64,000 nt of DNA. Source: Sulfuritalea sp. (GTDB lineage: Bacteria; Pseudomonadota; Gammaproteobacteria; Burkholderiales; Rhodocyclaceae). A model generated the notes under the pieces. It worked only from the letters and a program-made list of their open reading frames with translations. It ran no database searches and was not told the DNA's origin. This document shows, piece after piece, positions 53,659 through 62,903 of the stretch (within the stretch, counting starts at the first letter, position 1; each line of letters begins with the position of its first letter). The DNA lies in the NCBI GenBank assembly GCA_016716965.1, contig JADJUP010000043.1, positions 41,178 through 105,177 of the forward strand, given 5' to 3'. Made by a program: the position numbers and the translations under genes.

Positions 53659-55752
53659 ATGACAGCAGGACTGATGTTTGCGCTGATCTGCGCGGTAGCG
53701 GCAATTGCTTACGGCTGGATCATGAGCCAGTGGATTCTCCGTCAGCCGGCAGGTAATGACCGCATGAAAGCCATTGCGGCAGCCATTCAAGAGGGCGCTC
53801 AAGCCTACCTGAATCGCCAGTACACGACGATTGGTGTCGTCGGCGTTGCCCTAGCCGTATTGATCTGGATTTTCCTTGGAACCTTCACTGCCGTCGGTTT
53901 CATCATCGGCGCGGTCCTTTCCGGCGCTGCCGGATATATCGGCATGAACGTTTCTGTTCGCGCCAACGTGCGCACAGCCGAAGCAGCACGGGTTGGCCTC
54001 AACGAAGCGCTCAACGTAGCGTTCAAGGGGGGGGCCATCACCGGCATGCTGGTGGTCGGCCTCGGTCTGCTGGGTGTCGCGGGTTATTACGCCGTGCTGA
54101 AGATGGTGGCGGGTACCGGCGCCAAGATGGAAGACATCATTCATCCGCTGGTGGGACTCGGTTTTGGTTCCTCGCTGATTTCGATCTTCGCCCGTCTTGG
54201 CGGCGGGATCTTCACTAAGGGTGCCGACGTCGGCGCCGACCTGGTAGGCAAGGTCGAAGCGGGCATTCCCGAAGACGACCCGCGCAATCCCGCTGTCATC
54301 GCGGACAACGTTGGTGACAACGTCGGCGACTGCGCCGGCATGGCGGCCGACCTGTTCGAGACCTACGCGGTCACCACGGTGGCGACGATGCTGCTGGGCG
54401 CCCTGCTGCTCAAGGCGAACCCCGCCTTCGCAGAACAGGCGGTCATCTATCCGTTGGCTCTGGGCGGCTTCTCCATCATCGCGTCGATCATCGGCGTGAT
54501 GTTCGTCAAGGCCTCGCCGGGCGGCAAGATCATGAACGCGCTTTATCGAGGCCTGATCGTTGCCGGCGTACTGGCGCTGGTGGCTTTCTATCCGATGACC
54601 TCGTGGCTGGTGAACGACCACCTGCTCGACAGCGTGCTGAACATCAATGGTGGCGCACAGATGCGGCTCTATGGTGCGGCAGTGGTCGGCCTGGTGCTCA
54701 CCGGATTGATGGTCTACATCACCGAGTACTACACCGGTACCGAATTCAAGCCGGTGCAGCATGTGGCGCAGGCTTCGACCACCGGACACGGCACCAACAT
54801 CATTGCCGGTCTTGGCGTTTCGATGAAATCCACCGCCTGGCCGGTCCTTTCGGTGTGCGCCGCGATCTGGGCCTCCTACACCATGGGTGGACTCTACGGA
54901 ATCGCGATCGCAGCGACGTCGATGCTGTCGATGGCCGGCATCGTGGTCGCACTTGATGCCTACGGACCGATCACCGACAACGCCGGCGGCATCGCCGAAA
55001 TGGCCGAATTGCCTGATTCCGTTCGCGGCATTACCGATCCGCTCGACGCCGTGGGCAACACGACCAAGGCGGTGACCAAGGGCTACGCCATCGGTTCCGC
55101 CGGCCTTGCCGCGCTGGTGCTGTTCGCCGACTTCACGCATGGCCTCGAATCGCTCAAGCCAGGCGTCAAGTTCGCCTTCGACTTGTCCGATCCGGCTGTG
55201 ATCATCGGCTTGTTCGTCGGCGGCATGGTCCCCTACCTGTTTGCCGCGATGGGCATGGAGGCTGTCGGGCGAGCCGCAGGCGCAGTGGTGGTCGAAGTGC
55301 GCCGCCAGTTCAAGGAGATCAAGGGCATCATGGAAGGCACGGCGAAGCCCGAGTACGGTACCTGCGTCGACATGCTGACCAAGGCGGCCATCAAGGAAAT
55401 GATGATCCCGTCGCTGCTGCCGGTGCTGGTTCCGGTAGTCGTGGCCTTCGGCATGAACATGCTGATGGGTCCGGGCGCCGGCGTGCGTGCCCTGGGCGGC
55501 GTGCTGATGGGCACCATCGTCACCGGTATCTTCGTCGCCATTTCGATGACGACGGGCGGTGGCTGCTGGGATAACGCCAAGAAATACATCGAGGACGGCA
55601 ATTTCGGTGGCAAGGGGTCGGAGGCACACAAGGCCGCCGTCACCGGCGACACCGTCGGCGATCCCTACAAGGATACGGCCGGCCCGGCGGTTAACCCGCT
55701 TATCAAGATCATCAACATCGTAGCCCTGCTGATCCTCCCGCTGGTGGTGTGA
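53659..55752 (+). CDS. hppA: K+-insensitive proton-translocating pyrophosphatase
   Basis: 697 aa, about 16 membrane helices. PPi-binding DVGADLVGKVEAGIPEDDPR and DNVGDNVGDCAGMAADLFE. The cation-dependence position reads GNTTKA with Lys470, the K+-independent H+-pumping class (K+-dependent forms have Ala). Uses PPi hydrolysis to pump protons. RBS is AAGGGGGGG. Confidence 0.97.
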   Translation: MTAGLMFALICAVAAIAYGWIMSQWILRQPAGNDRMKAIAAAIQEGAQAYLNRQYTTIGVVGVALAVLIWIFLGTFTAVGFIIGAVLSGAAGYIGMNVSVRANVRTAEAARVGLNEALNVAFKGGAITGMLVVGLGLLGVAGYYAVLKMVAGTGAKMEDIIHPLVGLGFGSSLISIFARLGGGIFTKGADVGADLVGKVEAGIPEDDPRNPAVIADNVGDNVGDCAGMAADLFETYAVTTVATMLLGALLLKANPAFAEQAVIYPLALGGFSIIASIIGVMFVKASPGGKIMNALYRGLIVAGVLALVAFYPMTSWLVNDHLLDSVLNINGGAQMRLYGAAVVGLVLTGLMVYITEYYTGTEFKPVQHVAQASTTGHGTNIIAGLGVSMKSTAWPVLSVCAAIWASYTMGGLYGIAIAATSMLSMAGIVVALDAYGPITDNAGGIAEMAELPDSVRGITDPLDAVGNTTKAVTKGYAIGSAGLAALVLFADFTHGLESLKPGVKFAFDLSDPAVIIGLFVGGMVPYLFAAMGMEAVGRAAGAVVVEVRRQFKEIKGIMEGTAKPEYGTCVDMLTKAAIKEMMIPSLLPVLVPVVVAFGMNMLMGPGAGVRALGGVLMGTIVTGIFVAISMTTGGGCWDNAKKYIEDGNFGGKGSEAHKAAVTGDTVGDPYKDTAGPAVNPLIKIINIVALLILPLVV

Positions 55753-55770
55753 TCCGCAACGTGTTCGATC

Positions 55771-55800
55771 AAACGGGCAGCCTGCGGGCTGCCCGTTTTT
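55771..55800 (+). terminator. Terminator of hppA
   Basis: Perfect 12-bp stem AAACGGGCAGCC/GGCTGCCCGTTT, 4-nt loop, run of T. Confidence 0.93.
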
Positions 55801-55814
55801 CATGGCGCGGTTCC

Positions 55815-57511
55815 TTGTGTTCCTGCCACGGCATACTTTTCGCTGCGATTTTCCTGGCTACGCCAGCGTGGCCGCAGGATGCACAGCCCGAAGCGGCCAG
55901 CGGTTATGCGCAGCAGTCGACTGCCGTCGGTGGGAAGTTCATGGCGGTCACGGCGAACGCCCATGCCACCGAGGCTGCGCTGGAAATCCTGCGTCTTGGT
56001 GGCAACGCGATTGACGCGGCGATCGCCGCTCAGTGGGTCCTGAATCTGGTCGAACCGCAATCTTCCGGCATCGGCGGCGGCGGGTTCCTGCTGCACTGGG
56101 ACGCGGCGCACAAACGGGTGTCGGCGTGGGATGGACGCGAAACGGCTCCCCGTGCCGCCAGCGCCGACTTTGCCCGGCGCGCCGATGGCAGCGTGGCTGG
56201 TTACACCGAATTGCTGTCGGCTGGCAAGGCAGTCGGGGTTCCCGGTCTGGTTGCCATGCTAGACGCTGCCCATCGGAAACACGGCAGATTGCGCTGGGAG
56301 AGGCTGTTTCGTCCCGCGATCCGGCTGGCGGAAAACTGCTTTGCCGTCTCACCACGCCTGCACCTGTTGTTGCGCGACGATCCGTTGCTGCGTCGCGATC
56401 CTGCCGCACGGGCAATGTATTTCAGGGAAAGCGGCGATCCGCTGCAAGTTGGCGACAAGCTGTGCAATATGGAACTCGCCGCGACACTGCGACGAATTGC
56501 AACAGGCGGGGCCGATGCATTGCAAAGGGGGCCCGCCGCGGAGCGAATGGTTGCCGCGGTCGCTGAACGTGGCGGGACGCTGCGGGTGGAGGACCTTCGT
56601 GGCTACCGCCCAAAGGTTCGCGAGCCGGTGTGTGGTCCCTATCGTCACTGGCGCGTCTGCGGGATGTCGCCGCCGTCTTCGGGTGGTATCGGCGTCCTGC
56701 AGATACTTGGCATTCTGGAGCGCAGCGGCTTGTCGTATGCCCAACCCGGAACAGCGGATGCGGCCCACTATTTCGCCGAGGCCGGTCGGCTGGCCTACGC
56801 CGATCGTGCCCGCTACCTTGCCGACCCGGATTACATCGAGGTTCCGCAGCAGGCCTTGGTCGATTCACGTTACCTGCGGCAACGCTCCCGTCTTCTGGAT
56901 TCAGCCGCAGCATGGGAATCGCCAGGCCTGGTTTCCTGCCGACCAATCGCGTGCAAGCGGATGACGACGCGCCGGAATTTCCGTCGACGACACATCTTTC
57001 GATAGTCGACCAGGCCGGCGATGCCGTGGCGCTCACAAGTTCAATCGAAAGTGCATTCGGTAGCCGGATCCAGGTCGATGGTTACTTGCTGAACAACCAG
57101 CTGACTGACTTTTCCCTCACCGCCGAGCGCGATGGAAGGCGGGTCGCCAATCGCCTTGAACCGGGCAAGCGCCCTCTTTCGTCGATGGCGCCCACATTCA
57201 TCTTCGATGCCGCCGGGCAGTTGCATGCCGTGCTCGGTTCACCGGGCGGCAGTCGCATCATCAACTATGTGGCGCGCACCATTGTTTCGGTCCTGGACAG
57301 TGGCCTCGATCCGGCTAGCGCCATTGCCATGCCGCACGTCGGCAATCGCAACGGCGCGACGGAGATCGAGCGCGGTCGCTTTCCGGAGGACGTGGCGAAG
57401 GAACTGGAACGGCGCGGCCACGAACTGCAGCGCGGCGACATGACCAGCGGCCTCAACCTGATCGTGCGGCACGCAAACGGCTGGATCGGGGCGGCGGACC
57501 CCGCGTCGTGA
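55815..57511 (+). CDS. ggt: Gamma-glutamyltransferase (one frameshift in this sequence)
   Basis: About 565 aa once one missing base near 56900-56925 is restored. Signal peptide (GILFAAIFLATPAWPQ), large subunit with GGNAIDAAIAAQWVLNLVEPQ and SGIGGGGF, self-cleavage/catalytic Thr in PSTTHLSIVD, and C-terminal SSMAPTFIF and GSPGGSRIIN. Acts on glutathione in the periplasm. Start is uncertain: TTG 55815 is the first candidate past the hppA terminator, a GTG at 55749 is upstream of it. It contains a repeat copy at 56149. The frame break is the first of many in the last 7 kb. Confidence 0.85.
56149..56169 (-). repeat. Dispersed repeat, copy 10 (in ggt)
   Basis: One mismatch at the edge of the consensus; opposite orientation to ggt; coded R-A-A-S-A-D-F. 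Confidence 0.75.
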
Positions 57512-57533
57512 AGGAAGCGCGGGCGGCGACTGA

Positions 57534-59073
57534 TCACGCGCTGCGCAGGCGGAAGTCGCGCAGACGGAATCCGAGCAGCCACAGCGTGGCGAAATAGCCC
57601 GCGATTCCGCCCAGGACCAAACCCGATAGCTGAGCCATGCGCTGGCCACCGCTCATTGCCAGCCATGCGATGTCGTCGTTACAACCGAACCAAAGGATGC
57701 CGCCAAGTACGCCAAGTGCAATCAGGAGCTTGAGGCTGAATGCGCCCCATCCCGGGCGAGGCTGGTAAACGCCACGCCGACGCAAGCCGCGCCAGAGCAT
57801 TCCGGCATTGAAGCAGGAGGCGAGGCCGATCGATAGCGCCAGGCCGGCATGCTTGAGCCATCCGATGAACGCGATGTTCATCAGCTGGGTCAGGGCCAGG
57901 GTGACCAGTGCAATCTTTACCGGCGTACGGATATCCTGGCGGGCATAGAACCCCGGGTGCCAGCACCTTGACCAGAATAAGGCCGGTTAAGCCGATCGCA
58001 TAGGCGACGAGCGCTTCACGTGTTTGCAGCACGTCGGAGGCAGCAAAAGCGCCGTACTGGAACAAGGTCGACAGCAGCGGCACCGCGAGCAGCGCCAGTG
58101 CCAGCGATGCCGGTAGCGTGAGCAGCAGGGTCAGGCGCAGGCCCCAGTCGAGCAAAGCCGAAAATTCTTCCGGCCGGTCACTGGCGTGGGTTTTGGCCAG
58201 GCTAGGCAGGAGGATGGTGCCGAGCGCGGCGCCGAGCAAACCGGCAGGGAATTCCATCAGCCGGTCGGCGTAGTAAAGCCATGAGACGCTGCCGCTTTCG
58301 AGGAAGGAAGCGAATACCGTGTTGATCAGCAGGCTGATCTGGGCCACCGAGACACCCAGTACGGCAGGCGCCATCAGCTTGAGGATTCGTTGCACGCCTT
58401 CGTCGCGCCAGGCCAGATCGAAGCGTGGCAGCATGCCGATCTTCGCCAACGCCGGAAGCTGTAGCGCCAGTTGCAGTCCACCGCCAATGAAGACGGGCCC
58501 AGGCCAGTGCCATGACCGGCGGATCGAACCACGGCGCCGCGAACAAGGCCAGCGCCGATGAAGGACAGGTTGAGCAGGACCGGCGTGAAGGCCGGCAGGG
58601 CGAAGCGGCTCCAGGTATTGAGGATTCCCGCGGCGAGGGCCACCAAGGACATGAAAAGAATATAGGGGAAGGTGATCCGGGTCAGTTCCACCGTCAGTTG
58701 GAACTTGTCTGCATCGGCGGCAAAGCCCGGTGCCGTGACCGCGATCAGCAGGGGCGCGGCGGCCGTGCCGAGTGCCGTGACGGCCACCAGGATGAGGGAA
58801 AGCACGCTGGCGACCCGATCTACGAGCGTCTTGGTCTCGGCTTCCCCACGCCGATTGCGGTACTCCGCGAGCACCGGTACGAAGGCCTGGGAAAACGCGC
58901 CCTCAGCGAACAGGCGGCGCAGCAGGTTGGGCAGGCGAAAGGCAACAAAGAATGCATCGGTCAACATGCCGGCGCTGAAGATGCGCGCAATCACGAAATC
59001 GCGAACGAACCCGAGGATGCGCGAGAGCAGGGTCATCCCGCTGACGGTGGCCAGGGGCGCGCAATAGATTCAT
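57534..59073 (-). CDS. murJ: Lipid II flippase MurJ (four frameshifts in this sequence)
   Basis: About 510 aa after correction. Start ATG 59073 (MNLLRA). Family stretches LSRILGFVRDFVIARIF, FFVAFRLPNLLRRLFAEGAFSQAFVPV and SWLYYADRLMEFPAGLLG are clear. Frame is broken at about 59055 (extra C in GCCCCTGG), 58546 (extra T in CCTTGTT), 58498 (extra C in GGGCCCG) and 57952 (extra G in CCCGGGG). All are single-base gains in short runs. The gene is essential, so errors are the likely cause. Confidence 0.88.
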
Positions 59074-59111
59074 GTCGGGTATGTAGACGGGATGGTCTAG
59101 TCAGAAGCGGC

Positions 59112-59140
59112 TTGCAATGGGCGGAAGACCCCCTTATAAT
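59112..59140 (+). promoter_or_regulatory. Promoter of rpsT
   Basis: TTGCAA, 17-nt spacer, TATAAT, then a C/G-rich discriminator, 37 bp before the rpsT ATG. Confidence 0.7.
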
Positions 59141-59176
59141 CGCTTCGCTTTCCCAAAGCTCTACCGGATATAAGAC

Positions 59177-59435
59177 ATGGCCAATACCGTTCGCTCGCAA
59201 GCGTGCCCGCCAGGCAACCGAGCAGCGCGCTCACAACATGAGTCTGCGCTCCACGTTGCGCACCGCGATCAAGAAAGTGCGCAAGGCGATCGACGCAGGC
59301 GACAAGGCGGTCGCTCAGGCAGTTTTCAAGGAATCCCAGCCGGTGATCGATTCGATCGCCGACAAGAACATTGTTCACAAGAACCTGGCTGCACGCCAGA
59401 AGAGCCGGCTGTCGGCTGCCATCAAGGCACTCTGA
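59177..59435 (+). CDS. rpsT: 30S ribosomal protein S20 (frameshift near the start)
   Basis: About 86-87 aa. Starts MANTVR at 59177 and continues RKRARQATEQRAHNMSLRSTLRTAIKK in another frame, requiring two missing bases (one GC pair) near 59193. The remainder to TGA 59435 is a normal S20. Divergent from murJ, the usual arrangement. Strong promoter and terminator flank it. Confidence 0.92.
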
Positions 59436-59455
59436 GCAGCGTCCGTTCCAGATCA

Positions 59456-59485
59456 AAAAAGGCTGCCCAATCGGGCAGCCTTTTT
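59456..59485 (+). terminator. Terminator of rpsT
   Basis: AAAAAGGCTGCCC/GGGCAGCCTTTTT stem with a 4-nt loop and T-rich tail. Confidence 0.92.
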
Positions 59486-59575
59486 GTTTTTGAGGCGGAT
59501 TTCGGGCACGAAATGATAGTGCAGAGCTCTTCATCATATCCGTGAATTAATTCCCTTTTAAATTAACTAAATAGG

Positions 59576-59604
59576 TTGAATTTGAGGAAAGGGCTGCATA
59601 TAAT
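59576..59604 (+). promoter_or_regulatory. Strong promoter of the 73-aa orphan gene
   Basis: TTGAAT, 17-nt spacer, TATAAT (perfect -10), 30 bp before the ATG at 59635. Confidence 0.7.
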
Positions 59605-59634
59605 TCAAAACTACATTGAAGTGAAAGGGGTTTC

Positions 59635-59856
59635 ATGCAATCCCATCAGTTCATTAAATATGCGTTTCGAATCCGGACCAAGCTCGGCGTGGTTGTGGAT
59701 AACCTCATGATCCATGGTCGCGACGAGCACGAGGCTCAGCGCAAGCTGCGGCAGGTGTATCACGACTGCCAGATCATCGAATGCATTTGCCATCACGGCA
59801 GCGTCAGGGTTCCGGTGGCAAGTTTCGAGGAAGTTGCGAACCTCATCGTCCGCTGA
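59635..59856 (+). CDS. Small hypothetical protein, 73 aa
   Basis: Not recognised. MQSHQFIKYAFRIRTK start, basic middle, and a Cys/His cluster (H43, C45, C50, C52, H53, H54) that could bind metal. No signal peptide or membrane helix. AAAGGGG lies 4-5 nt upstream and a near-consensus promoter precedes it, so it is likely expressed on its own. Frame is intact even though neighbours are broken. Convergent with the parA-like gene. Confidence 0.65.
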   Translation: MQSHQFIKYAFRIRTKLGVVVDNLMIHGRDEHEAQRKLRQVYHDCQIIECICHHGSVRVPVASFEEVANLIVR

Positions 59857-59901
59857 GTCGGAGCAGGAGCTTCGGCAGCCCGCCGGCGTCCGCCCGGCCG
59901 G

Positions 59902-60657
59902 TCAGAGAAACCGCGCCGCCCGCAATTCTTCCATCAGTTCAAGGTAATCCGCAGCACCCCGACTGCTCGGGTTGTGCGCGAATATGTCGCGATTCAGAGA
60001 CGGCGCTTCGGCGATAGCGACGTTTTCCGAAATCACCGTTTCACAAAGTTCGACGCCGAATTGCTGGCTCAGTCGATCCTGTATTTCGAAACTCATCTTG
60101 CGGCGACGGTCGAAACAGCGTCAGCACGCAGCGACGCTCGATGCGTCGCTTGAGCACCGGTTCCAGCGCCTTCAGGGTATGTTCGATCTGCAAGGCGCCA
60201 CGCAAGGACAGGTAGTCCGACGATACGGGAACAAGTATCCGGTCGGAGGCGAATATCGCATTGAGCGAAAGTACGCCGAGGAATGGGCAGCAATCAATGA
60301 TGGCGGTATTTTCGCCGCCGGCGGCTTCGAGCGCCTGCAATCCGGAATTCAGCCGATTCAGGATCGCTGGCCCTTGCCGAAAATCGAATCAACCTTGATC
60401 AGTTCGGCATGAGCCGGAATCAGGCGCCCGATTCCTTCCCACTCGATTGCCAGATCCTCAAGCGGCCTGTTGTCCTGATACAGGGCGAACACGCTGTTGT
60501 GGGCTTCACCCAGAACCTTGCCGTGGATTGCTGTCAGGTGTGCCTGTGGATCAAGATCGACAAGCAATGTAGGCACGGATTCCCGTCCCAGGGCACCGGC
60601 GAGATTGAGCGCGGTGGTGGTCTTGCTTACCCCGCCTTTCTGGTTGAAAACCGCCAT
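59902..60657 (-). CDS. ParA/MinD-family ATPase, orphan (two frameshifts in this sequence)
   Basis: About 252 aa after correction; start ATG 60657 (MAVFNQKGGVSKTTTALNLA). Deviant Walker A has Ser where Gly is usual (KGGVSKTTT); LVDLDPQAHLTA and a second half with IIDCCPFLGVLSLNAIFASD follow. Breaks at about 60366 (one G missing) and 60106 (one T extra). No parB or parS is seen, so cargo is unknown. Confidence 0.8.
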
Positions 60658-60684
60658 CCGCACTACCGGCTCCTTCGCATTCCC

Positions 60685-60698
60685 GCTCTGTACAGAGC
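60685..60698. promoter_or_regulatory. 14-bp palindrome between parA-like gene and argD
   Basis: GCTCTGTACAGAGC, perfect, in the 139-bp divergent gap; candidate operator, no known match assigned. Confidence 0.4.
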
Positions 60699-60796
60699 CA
60701 GATTTTTCACTTAGTATAGAGGCGTTTTCACACGGCGGCCGCGTTGCTCCTCGGCCGCCGTATGTTTTTCGCGTTGAGATTTCCGCGGAGTTCTTC

Positions 60797-61964
60797 ATGC
60801 CGCATCTGATGAATACCTGCGGGCGATTGCCGGTCGCCTTTACCCACGGTGAAGGCTGCCGGCTGTTCGACGAGAACGGCAAAACCTACCTGGATGCACT
60901 TGCGGGCATTGCCGTCAATACGTTGCTCGGCCACAACCATCCGCGGTTGGTGAAAGCGCTTGGCGCGCAGATCGCACGTTTGATCCATACCTCGAATCTG
61001 TATCGATCAGTGAAGCCGAGGCGGCCTGGATCGCCCTCGCCGCGCTGGCCAGCATGGACGAAGTGTTCTTCTGCAATTCGGGCTGCGAGGCCAACGAAGC
61101 GGCAATCAAGCTCGCACGCATGTTCGGCCATCAGCAGGGCATCGAGCAGCCGGCCATCGTGGTGATGGAGCATGCCTTCCATGGCCGCACGCTGGCGACG
61201 CTGTCCGCCACCGGCAACCGCAAGGTTCAGGCCGGTTTCGAGCCCTTGGTTTCGGGCTTCGTGCGGTCCCTTCGATGATCTCGCAGCGATCGAGCAACTG
61301 GCCGAGCGCAATCCGGAATATCGTCGCGGTCCTGTTCGAGCCGATCCAGGCGAGGGCGGCATCAACCTCGCGCATCGGGATTTCGCGTTCCTTGCGGCAA
61401 ATTTGTGACCGCAAGAACTGGCTGTTCATGGTCGACGAAGTGCAAAGTGGCATCGGACGCACGGAGCCTGGTTTGCCCACCAGCACGCCGGCATCGTGCC
61501 AGACGTGATGACCTTGGCCAAAGGGCCCGGGTCCGGCGTGCCGATCGGTGCCTGCCCGGGCTGCCGGGCGCGCTGGTGGCGTGTTCAAGCCGGGCAACCA
61601 CGGCTCGACCTTCGGCGGAAATCCGCTGGCATGTGTCGCCGCACTGACCACGATCGACGTCATCGAATCCGACGGCCTCATGGAGCGTGCGGCGAGCCTC
61701 GGCGAGTCCATCCGTGGCGGCTTGCGCCATGCGCTCGCCGGTGTCGCCGGCGTGGTCGATATTCGCGGCGACGGCCTGATGATCGGCATCGAACTCGATC
61801 GGCCCTGTGGCGACCGGTCAGGCAGGCACTGGCTGCCGGGCTTGCTGATCAACGTCACCGCCGACAAGGTGGTGCGATTGCTGCCGCCGCTGGTAATGAG
61901 CGATGCCGAGGCTGCCGAACTGGTCACCCTGCTGGGACGCCTGATCAAAGACTCTCGAGCCTGA
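60797..61964 (+). CDS. argD: Acetylornithine aminotransferase (several frameshifts in this sequence)
   Basis: About 390 aa after correction. MPHLMNTCGRLPVAFTHGEG start, PLP-enzyme stretches CNSGCEANEAAIKLAR, VDEVQSGIGRT and GNHGSTFGGNPLACVAAL are clear but in different frames; breaks are near 61005, 61265, 61315, 61350, 61465 and 61530-61570. Transfers the amino group in arginine synthesis. First of argD-argF-argG. Confidence 0.85.
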
Positions 61965-61966
61965 CC

Positions 61967-62885
61967 ATGGCCAAGCCGCGGCATTTCCCTCCAGCTCGGG
62001 CGATCTCACGCGCGAGGAACTCGACTACGTCTTCGAACGCGCGCGCGTCATCAAGGCCCGCTTCAAGGCCTACCAGCGCCATTGGCCGCTGCAGGACCGC
62101 ACCCTGGTGATGATCTTCGAAAAGGCCAGTACCCGCACCCGCCTGTCATTCGAGGCCGGCATGCACCAACTCGGCGGCTCGGCGATCTACCTCAATACGC
62201 GCGATTCCCAGCTCGGGCGCGGTGAGCCGGTGGAGGATGCCGCCGAGGTCATCTCGCGCATGAGCGACATCGTCATGATCCGCACTTACGAGCAGGAAAT
62301 CATCGAGCGCTTTGCGGGCCACTCGCGGGTGCCGGTGATCAACGGCCTGACCAACGAATACCATCCCTGCCAGATCCTCGCCGACATCTTCACCTTCATC
62401 GAGCATCGTGGTCCGATTCAGGGCCGCACGGTGGCCTGATCGGGGATTCCAACAACGTCCGCAACACCTGGCTTCAGGCCGCCGAGGTGTTCGATTTCAA
62501 GGTGCGCGCATCGACGCCCCCCGGCTATGAGGTCGAGGCGGAGCGCGCGGCCTGCACGGGACCGACCATTTCGAGCAGTTCGTCGACCTGATGGGAGGCA
62601 GCGCGCGGCGCCGACTGGTGACGACCGACGTATGGACGTCGATGGGCGTTTCGAGGCGTCGAGAACGAAGCGCGGCTGCGCGATTTCGCCGACTGGCAGG
62701 TCGATGCCGAGATGATGCGTGCCGCGTGTCCGGAGGCTGTGTTCATGCACTGCCCGCCGGCGCACCGCGGCGAAGAGGTCTCCGCCGAAGTGATCGACGG
62801 CCCGCAGAGCGTAGTCTGGGACGAGGCCGAGAACCGGCTGCACACACAGAAGGCTTTGATGGAATTCCTGCTCCGGGCAGGCTGA
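61967..62885 (+). CDS. argF: Ornithine carbamoyltransferase (several frameshifts in this sequence)
   Basis: About 307 aa after correction. ATG 61967 (MAKPRHF). Carbamoyl-phosphate site EKASTRTRLSFE, then HPCQILAD and the ornithine motif MHCPPAHRGEEV. Breaks near 61990, 62438 (a G missing in GCCTGATC), 62550, 62592 and 62660. Starts two bases after argD stop. Confidence 0.88.
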
Positions 62886-62903
62886 ACGACTGAGGGAAGA
62901 TTT

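Noticed and set aside
54215..54250. Another repeat copy in hppA (GTCGGCGCCGACCTGG)
   Set aside because: These bases encode the invariant DVGADLVGK pyrophosphate motif and match the repeat only over about nine bases.
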